Shown piece after piece: positions 22,101-37,100 of a stretch of 64,000 nucleotides of DNA. The notes under the pieces are model-generated. The model saw only the letters and a list, made by a program, of their open reading frames with translations. It was not told the origin of the DNA and searched no databases. The stretch spans positions 305,070-369,069 of the forward strand of contig MEZX01000002.1 of NCBI GenBank assembly GCA_001774395.1, given 5' to 3'. Each line of letters starts with the position of its first letter. Within the stretch, counting starts at the first letter, position 1. This DNA is from Candidatus Berkelbacteria bacterium RIFCSPLOWO2_01_FULL_50_28 (GTDB lineage: Bacteria; Patescibacteria; UBA1384; 2-12-FULL-50-11). The position numbers and the translations under genes are program-made.

Positions 22101-25100
22101 TGAAGTATCTTTGTTGACCTGCAGGGTGATGGTACTGCCTTCAGCCAGAGCATCCATTGTTTGGAGAATGCCGGTTTCGTTAGCATTAACGGCGATATCG
22201 ATTCCGCCGTATACAAGGAGGTTATCCGCATTACCATCACCGATTGTTACTGTCCCATTCCCAATTACTAAGGCATCGGCCGCCGGAGTGCCGGAAGTGG
22301 TATCTACCAGCAGCCGGTTTTGACTTGTCCAGCCCCCGCCGCCAGAGGCGTTATGGAATTTAAGTTTGTAAAATGCTGGGTCGGATTGGATGGTTTTACC
22401 GGAAGCAGTGGAATTCATAGTGACTGTGCCAGAATTAGGGGCGAAGTTAGAAACATTAGTTAAGTTACCACCGACAGTCAAGGCGAAATTAGAAGCGGTC
22501 ACATCTAAAGCCCCCGTTCGAACGCCGAGGTTATTGGTAACAGTGGTATCTGCTTCCAATACATATGTTTCGTAAGTGGGGTGGTTACCAGCGGCTAGAG
22601 CGGAGGCTTCGGTCGAACTTAGTAGTCGGTTGTAAATACGGACATCATTAAAGGATCCTGCCGTTGCCTGACCAGCATCCAACCCGCCACAGACCGAGTC
22701 TTGTTCTTGACCAATCTCCAAGCAACCACCGCCAAGAATAACTGCACTAGCAGCAAAAGTGTTGGAGTAGCCAGATACACCATCCTTATAAACATCTAGC
22801 TGGCCATCGCTTGATCTCCAAGTAACAACGACATGATGCCAAGCGTTATCATTAATATCTACCCCTGTTGCTCGCGATGAACCGTTGATGTAGACAGTAA
22901 TGTTATTACTGTCAAATAGGAGGAAGGCGTTATCTGACCCACTTGAAGCGTAAGAAATCATCCCATTACTCGTATCAGAGGTTTTTATCCAGAACGCCGC
23001 CGAGATTACAGTAGTTGGAAATCCACTATAACTACTTTTTTCCATCTTATCGTCGTTACCGTCAAGGGTTACTCCATATGGGTCTGAGCCACTACCACCG
23101 TAATGATTGTTGCTACTTACCGATGTTGTCCAGGTGGGCAATCCGCCCGTTGCTCCTCCCAAGGTTCCGTCGTTACCGTTTCCAGACACATCAACCGCAT
23201 TCGTACCCGTTCCTTCGTCCATTTTCCAATATCCTTGCAGGCCATCATTGATTTCCAGATTGTAGTATGATCCTGAAGTAGATTGAATTGTGGTATTGCC
23301 ACCAGCGTTGTTACCGGTGTATTTGAAGGTTGAAGTGGCGCCGGTCAGAACACCTAACGGCGAAGCTAAGATTTGGAACGGATCGCCACCGGTACCAGAG
23401 AGAGTCCAAGTTCTGTTTCCAGCATCGAGCGTGGTCGTTGCTCCGGCCGAGTCGCCAGACTTGCCGACTTTCAGGATATCCGAAACGGTAATGCCGCCCG
23501 TTCCACCAGTTTGGGTGGTAACGGTGAAAGGTGACGAGCCGTGAGAATTGGAGAATGTCAGGTCGTAAAAGGTCCAAGCCGCACTACCGGAAGTCGTCCC
23601 AAAGTTTTTGGCCGCCCCGACTCGTTGTTCGAAAGTTCCACCCGTCAATGATATTATCCCCGCTGTCCCTGCCACGGCCCCGTTAACAGTCACATTCTGC
23701 GTACCATTCAAAGTCCCGGCGGTCATCGTTAGGTCGTTGGCGACGATCACAGCAGCGTCGGGCGTAACTGTTCCGCCACTGCCGTTAAGAGTGATGTTGT
23801 AAAGCAATTGCCCATTCGGAGAATAAGTCTTAGTTCCGGAGGTGTTAGTCCAAGTGAGAGTGGAAGTACTAGCAGTAACCGCAATTGTGCCCGTGCCGTT
23901 AACGAATTTAACATTTCCTTTCACATCTATGTTCGCACTACCCATATTGAGAGTATGGGCACCGCAGTTACTTTCGACATATAACCCATCGCCAGTACCG
24001 CTCAAGGTGATCGTACTCGAACCCCAGTTGGCGGCTGTGCTTAGACAGCTACTGCCTGTCTGACCGAATTGATAAGTGGGTGAGGTAATATTGTAATTCT
24101 GAGTGTTGAAAATCGAATCTCCACCAGATGAATTAGCTTGTCGGAAGTAGAAGGAGGTAGTGAGATTGCCTCCAAGCTGGAAAGTAACGCCAGTGTTGGC
24201 ACCGTACAGGTTGATACCCCACGAACCGTAGTTACCTCCAGCAACAGTGACAGTATACGGTCCTGCCGAGTTTGAATTGATGCCGATTGAGTTAATACCC
24301 GTAATAGTTGTAGGGCTAGCAAAAACTACAGGAGTATTATTAGTGCCGTTTACCCTGATATGAAACCAAGTTCCACCGCCACCATTAGTAACCGTTCCAC
24401 CGTTGAAGGTAAGCTGACCCATCATTTGCCAGCCACCAGACCCAGAAGGAAATGTTGTGGTGAAAGTGGAGTACCCAACAGATAAGTGATTAAAGGATGC
24501 TGCGGCAGCAACAGCAATAGTACCAGTGCCATTCAACGCCACAGTCGAAGTGCCGTAGACAAACTTCGTGCCGGTATCGTTCCAATGCCTTGATACCGTT
24601 ATTGTTGAGCTTCCAGCCGTATAACTAACCCCAGCGGTATTGGCCAGAGTGAAGTCGCGGGTGACGGTCAGGGCGAGGTTGTTAGCAGTGACCGCTCCGT
24701 TAGTAACCGTAAAGTCGTTAGTGGCGATAGTCGCATCCTGGAAAGTCCAACCGCCACCGACACCGTTAAAGACGAGATTGTAAAAACTCTGCCCGTTGGA
24801 GGTGATCGTTTTGCCGGTGGTAGTGGCTGTCATATTGACCGTCGAGGTGCCGGGTGATAAAATTAATGACCCTGTTCCATTTAAGTTCTGCCAGTTACCG
24901 CCAACATTTACGGTAGATGTATTCAGGTTCACTGTGTGATTTCCTGCACTTGCATCGGCGTAAAAATTACCGGTCACATTTATAGTGCTTGACCCGAAGT
25001 TAGCTGTGGTATTTTGCAGCAACCACCCCGCAGAGCCAAATGTAAATGCGCCAACATTCAAAGTGTAATTCTGAGTATTAAACACTAAGCCAGTATTGTT

Positions 25101-28100
25101 ACTGTCCAACCTAAAGGTTCCGGTGGTTGTTACGGTGCCCCCTAATTGATAGGTTGCACTATTAGTATAAGAAGTGGTATTGAGATTCCAGTTTCCGTAA
25201 TCACCGGCGGCAATGGTTTTCGTTGGGGTTGTTCCACCAGCTTGTTGATAAAAAGTCCCCCCTCCGGTCATTGCAGTCGGAGCGGCAAACACCATCGGTG
25301 TACAGCTACCACTACATTGAAGGTTTATCCAGACCGAGCCCGACTTGGTTAGTGTCCCACCGTTAACGGTAAAAGTATTACTTACCCGGATTTGGCTAGC
25401 GACAGTCGAAGTGAAAGTGGTATAAGCTAGCGAAATGTTATAGAACAACGAGCTATTGTTTAGTGCCGTTAATGTTCCCGTTCCGTTTAGTATCAGCGTC
25501 GAGGTTCCGTAGGCATATTTATATCCTGTGTCAGTGAAATGCCGGCTGACGGTGAGTGTTGATGAGCCGGCGATGTAGCTAACCCCTGAAGTATTGGCCA
25601 GCGTAAAGTCGCGGGTGACGGTTAGGGCGAGGTTGTTGGCCGTTACTGCACCGTTGGTAACGGTAAAGTCGTTGGTGGCGGCGACGGCGCTACTGTATGT
25701 CCAGCCGCCAGCCACACCATCAAAGACAAGATTGTAGAAACTGGAGGCGCCGGTCATCGTGCCAGCTAAAGTGTTACCCGTCGCGGTGTCGGTGAACGAG
25801 GTGGTATTAGAGCCGGAGGTGAAAGTACCGGAGTTGGAGTAGTTGCCGCCGATGGAGAGGGCGAAGCCAGCCATATCCAAGACAGATGAGGCATCAATCC
25901 CCACTTGGCCTTGGTACGATGAGCCACCAGCGGGGGAGGTGGTGATTGTACCACCAGGCGCGAAGGTATTGTTGGTAACTTTTAGTTTCCAGTCGTTGTC
26001 GACAACGAGGTTACTGGTGGTAACGGTGGCGTGGATGTCGGTGTCGTTACCTTTGTCCCAGGAGTCGATATTAGTGTTAGTCAGTGAGCAGGTATTGTCG
26101 CATCTGGTAGTGAGACGATCTTGGTAGATGTGGATATTAGACAAAGCCGAACCAGTCGCTTTAGTAACAGTTGATCCAGTAATACCGCCAGCCGTGTCAA
26201 GGTAGATGGACAGAACATCGTTAGCGTTAGTGCCAGTGGTGAAAGTAAAGACGCCGGAACCGTTGGCGGTGGTAGTTTCTGTGGTCGTGCCGTTGATATA
26301 CATGCGAACGGTTGGGCCGCTTACGACAGCAGTAGATTCGTCAGTCCCGTAAACAGTTCCCGTGACCGTGCCACTAAATGTCCAGTTAGTGTTGTTTTGA
26401 GCGTTGAAGTTCGTGCCGTCACTGGCAACGATGGCGCTACCAGATGAAGCGTCCGAACGAGAAACATTGACATACGAGACAGCGATTTGAATGCCGGAAA
26501 CATTCAGGAGCCAAGTACCGGTGATGGCACTGTTTCTAAAGTAAATTCTGGTGCCGATGGCGGCACCGTTCCAGTTGATATTAGCAACAGTGTAAGTGGC
26601 GGCTGATTCGTATTCCACCCGAACATTAGCAGTGGTGATGACATAGTTATTTGTCACCGTGGCCGCGGCATTGAAGTCTATCCCTGCTACCCAACCCGTT
26701 CGTTCGTTGTCAGAAGGAGAGGTACCAGAGCTGTTGGTGAGGGTGAGATTGTAGAAAGCCGAGGTAGTGGTCATTGTGCCGGAGAGGGTTTGGGTGGCCG
26801 AACCGTTCAAAGTGACAGTTCCGGTCCGGGCCGTAAATGTACCTGAATTACTGTAATTGCCACCGATCGTTAAGGCATACGGGGCGGCACTGACATCAAA
26901 TGTTCCGGAAGTAATTGTAAAGTTGTTGGTAAAAATGGCCGCGCCGCCAAGAGTTAAACTGTTAGCTCCGGCCGCGATATTGCCGTTATAGAGCGAGAAG
27001 CCAGCTGGGGTGTAAGTCCGGGTCGAGTTGCTATTGAAATTAACGGTCGATGATCCACCGTCTAGGACCGCAATCTGGGCATGAGCGCTAGCAGTAAAGT
27101 CAACATTGGTCGTGAAGTTGAGTGTGGAAGATTCTAAATTGAGAGTCCAACTTTCCAGGCCAGCACCCGCCGAGGTGATTAAGAAGCTACCAGAATTAAC
27201 CGTACTGGCACCAAAGTTGACCGTCGCACTACCAGTTGATCCTCTCGCACCCAGTGAAATGCCGGCAGTTGCAGTGACGGTGTTGCCGTTAGTATTGTAA
27301 ACTCCGCCGGTGTAGGCATATGTTCCAAAGCTCCACCACTGAGAGGTGATAGTGGCGCCGGTTTGAGTGTAGGTCTGGTTGTTATTAGTGAAAGCAAAGT
27401 TCATCGACCAGTTGCCGTAGTCCCCAGCAGGAATAGTCATAATAGCTGAAGCACCAACGGGCCAGAAGTAAAACACGCCACCACCGTTAATTGTCGTCGC
27501 AGAGTTGAAGACGATCGGTGTACAAGTGCCGGTGCAGCCAGTGTTGACATAGCTTGCTCCGTAAGTCATCGTCCCACCGTTAAGTGCTAGCTGATTGGTA
27601 GTGCTGTTGCCGCCATTAATGCCCGAGCTAGTCGTAACAAATCCGGTGTACGCGACGCCCAAGTTGTAAAAACCGCTAGCACTTGCCAGTGTGCCAGTGC
27701 CGGTCATATTGACGGTTGAAGTGCCTTCAACAAATTTATCGCCGTTATTAGTGAAGTGCCTCGAAACCGTAATCGTGCTACTTCCCGCCGTATACGAAAC
27801 GCCGGAAGTATTGGCTAGCGTAAAGTCTCTCGTTACAGTCAGGGCGAGATTGTTAGCTGTGACAGCACCGTTGATGACCGTAAAGTCGTTGGTAGCGGCG
27901 ACGGCGTTACTATAAGTCCAGCCACCAGCCACCCCATCGAAAACAAGGTTGAAGAAGGCTGAACCGCCGGTCATGGTGCCGGCGAGTGTATTGCCGGTAT
28001 CAGTGGCGTTGAAAGTAACGGTGCCAGATTGAGCAGTGAATGTGCCACCAGCGTTCGAGTAGTTATTACCAATTGTCAGGGCGAAGTTACCGGCTGTGAC

Positions 28101-31100
28101 ATCAAGCGTTCCGAGAGTGATGGTGAGATTGTTAGTAACAACGGTTGCTTCTTCAAGTACAAAGGCGTCGTCGGCGTTAATTTCAAGGTCGTAATACGAA
28201 CCAGAGGTAGATTGGATGGTGGTATTGCCGGCGCCGTTAGCACCGGTGTAATAAAACTTCGATGTTCCGCCTGCCAGAACGCCGAGCGGAGAGGCTAGCA
28301 GTTGGAACGGATCGCCGGCAGTGCCACTCAATGTCCAAATGCGATTACCGGCGTTGAGAGTTGTTGTTGCGCCAGCGGCGTCACCACTTTTACCAACCCT
28401 CAAGATACTACTAACGGTTATCCCCCCGCTTCCGCCAGTTTGGGTGGTGATCACAAATGGGGAGGATCCGTGAGAGTTAGAGAAAGTTAGCTCGTAAAAA
28501 GTCCAGGCATTTGAGCCAGACGATGTGCCAAAGTTTTTATTCGCCGCCACCCTGTTTTCAAAGGTACCACCTGTTAGAGTAATTATCCCTGCGGTACCTG
28601 CCGCAGTACCGTTAACGGTAACATTCTGGGTGCCGAGCAAAGTTCCGGCGGTCATGGTTAGATCGTTAACTACTTCGACGGCGGCGTTCGGCGTCCATTC
28701 GCCACTGGAACCGTTGAAGATTAAATTATTGAATTTACCGGTCGAACCGCTAAGCGTGCCTTGAATCGTGTTGCCGGTATCGGTGGCATTAAAGGTGACG
28801 GTGCCTGAATTGTGAGTAAATGTACCGGAATTGGAATAGTTACCGCCAACAGTCAGGGCACCGCTAGTACTGGTAAGCTTGGCGCTGGCACTAATGGTTA
28901 GATCGCCCTGGGCATTAATAGTCGGGTTGTGTGTTGAACCGATACCGTGACCATCAACGGTTAGAGTGCCAGTGGCAGTAATGGTTTGGCTACTACCGGT
29001 GCCGATCGGGGTTTGAGAGAGACCGAGGCGAACTTTTATAACTTTCCCAGGAGTGGTAAGCGTTCCGAAATAAGCCAAACCATTCGGTTGGTCGATTACG
29101 GCACTTATTGCACCCAATTCACCGCTATCAAACGTGATCGCTCCGACGCGCGTAAAATCACTTAACTGGACTTTTACGACTCTGCCAGCGGTTTGACTTA
29201 GATCGTCGTAGGTTCCGAAGTAGGTCAGACCGTTAGGTTGGTCGATTACAGCGGAGTAAACCCTACTTTCCCCGGCACTGAAGGTTATCGCTCCGACGCG
29301 CGTAAAATCACTTAACTGGACTTTTACGACTATGCCAGTGGTAGTAGCAGTGCCGAAGTAAGCAAAGCCGTTCGGCTGGTCTATAACTGCGCCAAATTGG
29401 AGATTATCTTCCCCGGCACTGAAGGTTATCGCTCCGACGCGCGTAAAATCACTTAACTGGACTTTTACGACTCTGCCAGCGGTTGTGTAGGTTCCAAAAT
29501 AAGCGAAGCCGTTCGGCTGATCGATGACGGCGCTACGAATGCTGTTCTCACCAGTGTCGAGGGTTATGGCTCCAACGCGAGTAAAATTACTCAAGTTTAT
29601 CTTTACTATTTTCGCGGGACTATCGTTAGTGCCGAAGTAGATAAAACCATTGGGCTGGTCAATGACACCTGGGGCGTAAATACTGCCCTCACCAGAGTTA
29701 AGAATAATTGATCCGACTCGCGTAAAGTCGCTTAAACGATACTTTATGATTCGTGAGGGGCTGTCGTTGGTGGCGTAGTAGGCGAAGCCATTAGGCTGGT
29801 CGATAACGGCGCCGAAATTATTGGTTTCACCGCTATTATTATTCAGCCCAGCAGCCCGAGCTAGGCCGTTGTTACCGCCGATTTTTAGTTGATTGTAATT
29901 AATGGACGGCGCTACAGCCCCTTCACCGGCGTAAACTACTGTTGATGTATCAGCCTGGAAAGTACCCTTGCTGGTTACATTTAACGGTGTAGTTGAGGGC
30001 GATCCAGATAAAGTGAGCGTGGTACTGCTGGCGGCAAAAGTATCGCTGACACTGGAAGAAGCGTTGCCGATTGTTAATTTCTGTTGAACGGTCGAGTTAC
30101 CAACGGCCGTAAAGGTGGTAGCGTTACCGTCAGCGTTATTGCCAACAAGCAAGTTGTAATAAGTGGCGGCGGTAACATTTGTCGCACTGGTGCCGGCGTA
30201 GGAAACAGATGAGGTGCTGGGAGTGAAGGTACCTGTCACAGTAAGCGGCGTCCCGCTGGCGGTTAAGGTGACGATTGAGCTACCGGCCGTCAGAGTACCG
30301 CCAGTAACAATGTTTAAGTTACCAGTGGATAGGTTGTAATTAGTCCAACCTGGAGCCAAAACCAGATTAGCGGTGTTGCTAGTAGTCCTGGTTATAGTTG
30401 TAGTTTTTCCAGATGCGACCGTTAAATTACCACTGACATTGGCCGTCAAAACCGACGATCCCGAAGCAATAGTAGGATTGATCGTTAGATCACCGTTAAC
30501 TGTTAGGCCAGGCGAGGCGGCATGATCAGTCCAGGTAATTAAATCAGTAGATTCCCAAACAACAGCGTCAGCAACCTGGTTGGTGGCGTCATGTCTTCCC
30601 CCAACAACATATTTTGCGCCATCATAGATTATTGAATATGCCCATTGTTGTTCTACTCCAGCGGAAACGATCCGTGGCGTCCAGGTAATTAAATCAGTCG
30701 ATTCCCAAGCAAAAGCATCCAAGGTCCCCATAATATTGTCATAGCCTGTGGCAACGTATTTAGAACCTCCATAGATAACTGAATATAAAACCTGACCGCT
30801 CGTACCAGAAGCGACAGTTCGTGGTGTCCAGGTAATCAAGTCACTTGATTCCCAGACCAGACCGTCGCCGCTTCCAACACCTAAATCGTACCCAGCGACA
30901 ACATATTTTGCGCCGTCGTAGATAATAGACAGTATATCTTCGGACCCTGCGCTATTTGCGACAGTCCGTCGCGTCCAGGAAATCAAGTCGGTCGATTCCC
31001 AAATATAAGCGTCGCAATTACCGAATCCACAAAAACCAGGAGTGACGGAGCTATCAGTACCGGCGGCAACGTACTTAGATCCGCCATAGGTGAAGGCATT

Positions 31101-34100
31101 TATTACTTGATGATTCGCGCCATTTGCGACAGTTCGTGGCGTCCAGGAAATCAAGTCGGTTGACTCCCAAACGACAGCGTCGTTAGTTCCAGAGGCGTCA
31201 TCATTTCCTGCGACGATGTATTTTGAACCTGTGTAGATGATCGAAACTAGATTTTGACCTCCGGCGCCAGAAGCGACAGTTCGTGGTGTCCAGGAAATTA
31301 AATCCGTCGATTCCCAAACATAAGCGTCGTAAGTTCCAGAGGCAGCGTCCCCACCAGCAGCGACATATTTTGTGCCATCGTAGATCAGGGAAGATATAGT
31401 CTGGTTACCTGTGCCACCGGCCACGGTTCGCGGTGTCCACGAAACCAAGTCAGTCGATTCCCAAATAACAGCGTCAAAAGTCCCGGAGGCGTCGTCAAAT
31501 CCCATGGCAATGTATTTGGAGTTTGCGTACACAAATGAATTCACTCTCTGATTAGATGAACCGAGAGTATAGGTTCGGTTGGCAGTCAGAGTAGGCGTAA
31601 TCTGGAGGTTACCGTAAACTGGTGCCTGAGAAACGGTTTGGGCAACATCAGAAAGATAACGCGTAGTCGAGGCGGAATTGAAAGCGTAGGTCTGGAAAGT
31701 AGGCATATTTCGAGTAGTAGTTTGAGTGGCACCGGAATTGCAGGTGGCGTTAGTTGAGCCAGTTGTACCGCCAAGACAAAGCGTTGCGCCCGAAGCGATT
31801 GTTAGAGTACCGTTGGTCGCACCCGGACCGGTGATATTATTAGCATCAACATTGAAAACTCCAGCAGTGATAGTTAGGGCAGCTCCGGAAACATTATTTA
31901 TCGTAACTGCCCCGCTCATATTAATAACGGTAGCGGTCGAATTGATTGTTAATTTATGAAAAGTGGTGGCGCCGGAAAGGAAAGTCGGTGTTCCGGAAGC
32001 GCTAGTAACTTTTACTTCTGATGTACCAACGGTGAAAGTACCAGCGCGAGTGAATAATGTACCAGAGATGCTCGTGAGGGTGATAACTGAAGACGCACTG
32101 GCGGCGTCAAGTGTTCCACCGGTAGCAATATTAAGTCGACCGGTTGTGAGATTATAATCGGTTGAGCTTGGACGTACATCGATCTTAGAAGTGGCGGTGC
32201 CGGTTCGGGTGATAGTGGTCGCTTTAGTTGCGGCGACCGTGATATTGGCGCCCATGTTAACCGTTAGTAACTGGGTCCCGCTGGGCGAGATAGTAAAATT
32301 CCCGTTTATAGTTAGGGCGCTAGTACCGAAGGTGTATGTTCGCCCCGAAGTGGAAATGGCTGGGCTCAAAGTGAGGTTATAAAAAGTAATTGGGTTGTTG
32401 GAGGTGATTCCTCCAGAGGCATCTTTGTTCATAACGACCGTTGAGGTGCCGGCATTAAAAGTACCAGTTTGAGTCCAGGAGCTTGCTGTTGAAGTGATAG
32501 TGGAGTTATTAGCAGTTAGCGTTCCTCCCGATCCTGTGTTATCTATGTCCATCGTTCCAACCGATAGTGCGTAACTATTAGAGGCAGTTGTATTAACAAC
32601 TGAAGCTCCGGTGCCGGTGCCAGTGATAGTTAAGGTTCTATTGGCCGCAATAGTAGTGGTACCGCCCAAATTGACGGTGAGAGTTTTAGTTGTCGAGCTG
32701 GCGGTGGGGTTAACTTGCATGCCACCGTTGACGGTCAATGTACCGGTAGTGAGGGTGTAGGTTCGGTCGGCGGTGATAGTTGGAGTAATATAGAGGTCGG
32801 TGTAAGTGGTGTGTTGAATATCAGCAGTGCCATCGCCGCTAAATACGGTCGTCGCCGGTGAAGTGAAGGTGCCTCCATCAATGTAAAGCGGTCGAGCGGT
32901 ACCAGTGCCTGACTCATTTAGTGTTAGAGTTGCCGAGAAATCTCCGGGGATGCCTGTATAGGTACCCTTGATATGGAGCTTGGGCGTAGTTACTGACCCG
33001 CCGGGAGCAAAGGCTTTACTAGTTGGGATGTGCAGTTCGATACCCGACTCAAGAATCAAAGTGTCAGTGGCGGCATTTTCGGCGTCGTAAAGCATATCGG
33101 TATTGTTCTGGTCAGAGTCGTAATCAGTGAGGTTATCTATGACAATCGAGGAGCCAGTGGTGTAAGTAACTGATACTCGGTTTTCATAGAGATCTATACT
33201 GTAGGCGCCGTTGCTCTGAGCGACTAAAACAGTATTGGCTTTCATCGTTGAAGTCAGATATATCGTGACGCGGTCGCCGGAATTGACGGTTAGGCCGGTG
33301 AAGCTGAAAACAGCGGTAGTGTTACTGCAAGAGGCCGTGTTCTCGGCACCACCGTTGACGCGCAGACTAACATTTGTCGCCGCACCATCGCACGGCCCGC
33401 CATTACCGGATGTGCCGATAGTGGTTTCGTTGGCCATGTAAACCGTACCGGTAATAACGGCGGTAAAGCTCCAATTGGTATTGTTATTACCATCGTAGTT
33501 AGTTCCATTACCGGCGCTGATCGTACTACCTGAGGAAGCGTCTGAGCGTGAAACATTGACATAAGCTACATTGGTTTGAGTGCCGGAAACATTTAAAAGC
33601 CACGAACCACTAGCGGCCGAGTTTCTAAAGAAAATCCTCGTACCAACAGCCGCACCGTTCCAGTTAATATTGGTCATGGTGTAGGTCGAGCCGGTGTTGT
33701 ATTCGACTCGTACCGATGCGACTGCGATAGTGTAGTTGTTGGTAACAGTGGCTGAAGCAGCAAAATCTATTCCGGCGACAAAATTTGTTCTTTCATCATC
33801 AGTTGCATCAGCCCCAGAAGCGTTAGTCAGAGTTAAATTGTAAAACGCCGAGGTGGTTGTCATCGTACCGGACAGGGTTTGGGCGGCCGCGCCGTTCAAA
33901 GTTACGGTACTGGTGCTAGCGGTGAAAGTGCCGTTGTTAGTGTAATTTCCCCCGACATTATAAGTAGTAGCACCACCCGAAGTGAGTGTGCCGTTAACTG
34001 TTAAGTTTAGGGTGGTTAGAGTTTCACTGCCACCAACAGTCAAACTATTACTAGATAAAATGTCTAAGGTTTCGTCGGCATAACTACTAGTGGCATCAAC

Positions 34101-37100
34101 CGAAATAGTGTTAGAGATCGCCTTGTACATAACATCTTCATCAGCATCGTTATCGTATAGAGTCAACTCCGAATAAGTTTTGGTTTGGTTATCGGCCGAC
34201 CCCACCGAAAAAGTATGGGCGGTCAGCACCATGCCCGTGATGTTACCGCTCCCATCGTAGTTGGTAATACCGGTAGACTCGTTGGCGTCACTGGCGCCGT
34301 CGTGCCAAACTATCACCACTCGCCCCTTACCGACAAAAACCGAAGAGATCGTCCAAGCTGAGGAGGCAACCGTGGCGTTTTTATTCACTTGCAAAACCCC
34401 ATCCACCGCTACGGCGACGGTCGCGGCGTCAACCGATGACGACCCAGATATATCGATCGTTGAGCCGATCTCAATCCACTGAATGCTGGCCATGGCAAAA
34501 TCCCAGACGACTGTTACATCACCGGCCGCACTTCCTGGTGTGGTGGGACGAAGACGAAGGTTCATCTTGTTATTGGCGGTATCAATTAGGTCTTCGGGGT
34601 TGATCTGCTGGCCGTAGACTGATATCGACAGATTGCTTATAGAGTCAGCGTAAGCTAGCGTGGCGGAGTTAGAAGTGGGGTTGAGTTGAAGCCAACCACC
34701 AGTGGCCTGGTTGAAGCCGCTATAGTCTTTGAAACCAAATTGAGCGGTCAGCGCCGTTGCACCACAAGGATTCCCGAAAGCCCCGCAACCGGAAAATCTG
34801 GTCGCAAAATGTTGGCCGACAATCGAGCTATTAGACGGTTGGGTAACGGGGAAGGAGATATTAGAACTTGCTCCTTCTTCAACGGTGGTGTCAGGTGTCG
34901 ACTCGTTATCAAGGGCGTAGAAAGCGTTAGCATCGCCAGTGCCCATGGTAGTGGACTCATCTTCGGTTTCGACGTCAAAGGTGTTTGGTGAGGCAGGGCC
35001 GACTAGATTTCTGGTGTTGGCACAGTCTGAAGCAGTGCCGGAGCCAAACGAAATCTGGCAGTCGCTACTGTCGGTATTCGTTGAACCGACAACCAGATAG
35101 GCAAAGTCGAGCCGAAGAGTAGTGGTGCTGTTTAGATCGCCGTAAAAGCGAATTCTCGTCTCACCCCCATTAATATAATCGGTGGGTGAGATATTATTCT
35201 TTGCCCAGGCGTTGGTGGCATCAGCCGTCGCACAGGCAATGGCAGCGGAGTTAAGGTTCTCCCATGATGTTGTTGTAAAGTTATAAATCGCAAATTGGTG
35301 ATCGAGTCCGGCCGTGGCCGCCGAGCAATTGTAGTCTGCCTTGAAGTAGAAGGTATTCATACCGGCATATGTTTTGATGTTTTTAAAACTTAAATAGTAG
35401 TCGGCAATTGAACCAGCGGTGCCAGCTCCAGCGAGATAAACACCGTCGGCTGTGGTTGTCGATTGTTGGCCACTAGCCGAGTTACCAACCACGTGAGTAT
35501 TGGCATAGGTGCCGGCTAGAGCACCGCCACTACCATTCAGGTTTGTGACTCCAGCAGGATGGTAAACTGTGTCAATGATTGGCTGAATTCTAAGAAAATC
35601 AACATCGATGGCAGTGGCTGTTTGAACGGTATTATACAAACGGATCTTAACGCCGTTACTGGCGTGAAAGAAATTTGTTAACGGTGTTGAAATGGCTGTT
35701 CCACCGGTGGTTCCAGTCGTAAAGTAGCCATCGAAAATTTGCCATTGAAGTGAGATTACGCCATTTGTCGTAAAATCAACGTCAACGTTTGAGGCGTTTT
35801 GCGAGTTTACCGAGCGCCAGCCGCCCGTGGTACAGTCGCCGTCAGCCGCCACATCGACCGAGGTTGACGAAACCCAGTCGCAGATTTGAACCTTTACTGC
35901 CAAAGCGGCATCGGTATCGAACTCAGTTTGAATGAGTAATTTATTGGCGCCATTTTGTTTGGCGGAAGTGAAATTTAACTGCATATTGTGATTCGTGCCC
36001 ACAACATTAGCGCCGTTAATCGACCAGTGGTAGTTATCATCACCGAGCGTTCCTTGCCAACCACCAGTGTTGACGCCGGTGTTAACGGCGGCGGTTTGAC
36101 CGAGCCTGGCAATTTCGGTTCCGGCGCCCAGAGTGTCGCCAGTGGGTGCAAATTGGTAGTTACGAGTTGGATGCGAACTATCTACCACCCAAGAGATGCT
36201 GACCATGGCGAAATCCCAGTTGGTGACAGCGTTATTGCTGGTTAAGCCGGAGGCAGTTGTGCGCAGGCGAACATTCATCACATTATTATTGGTATCGATA
36301 TGGTCGTCAGGGTTTGTTTGGTTGCCGTATGTACCGATGGCTAATGCGGTAATCGAATCTGTATAGGCTTGGGTAGCAGTAGCCGACGTAGCACCGACTG
36401 CCGTCCAGCCCCCGGTTGCCGCCGTGCTGGTTGGTGTACCGGAATAATCGCGCAAGCCCATTTGTACCGTCAGGGCAGTGGTGGTGCAGACGCTACAGCC
36501 GGAGAATCGTCCAGCATAATGGTTGGCGACCACTTGGGCGTCAGAGGGGACTGTCACGGGAAAGTTAATGTTGGCGGCTGTCGCTTCCTCGAGAGTGGCG
36601 TCACCGTCATTATCAAGAGCATAATAATCGTTATTAACAGTGTTAGATTCGTCCTCGGCGGTATTGGCGAAGGCGACTGCCGTAGCTGGTCCAATTAAAT
36701 CTCGAGCGTTGGTGCAGTCAGTCGCCGTACCCGTGCCCCAAGTAATCTCACACTGAGCACTATCGGAATTGGTTGAGCCGACCATCAAATAGGCGAAATC
36801 TTGACGAAGGGTGACGGTGGAGTTTGCGCTACCGTACATCCTGATTCTAACTTCATCACCAGAAGCTTCGTCAATATAATCAGCGGGAGTAATGTTGTTT
36901 TTGGACCAGGCATTAGTGGCCGCTGATCCAGAACAGGCGATAGAAGCAGAGGTTAAGTTCTCCCAAGTTCCGGCGGTAAAATTACGAATAGCATAGTCAA
37001 AGTTTATCCCCGTGGTACTGCAGTAGTACTCAGATTTAAAGTAAAAGGCATTCATACCAGTGTAGGTTTTGACATTCTTGAAGGTTAAGTAAGAATCAGA

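Larger units (their letters stand above)
19840..26870 (-). repeat. Copy A of a 7-kb internal duplication in the giant gene
   Basis: It is the upstream (amino-terminal) partner of 11920-18865. The two copies are separated by about 1 kb (18866-19839) that encodes different beta-repeats. Its presence accounts for roughly half of the protein's length. Confidence 0.9.

Noticed and set aside
29100..29500. Near-identical direct repeats as a possible CRISPR or assembly artefact
   Set aside because: The repeats keep the reading frame and encode propeller units. An assembly collapse cannot be excluded without reads, but nothing in the sequence demands it.
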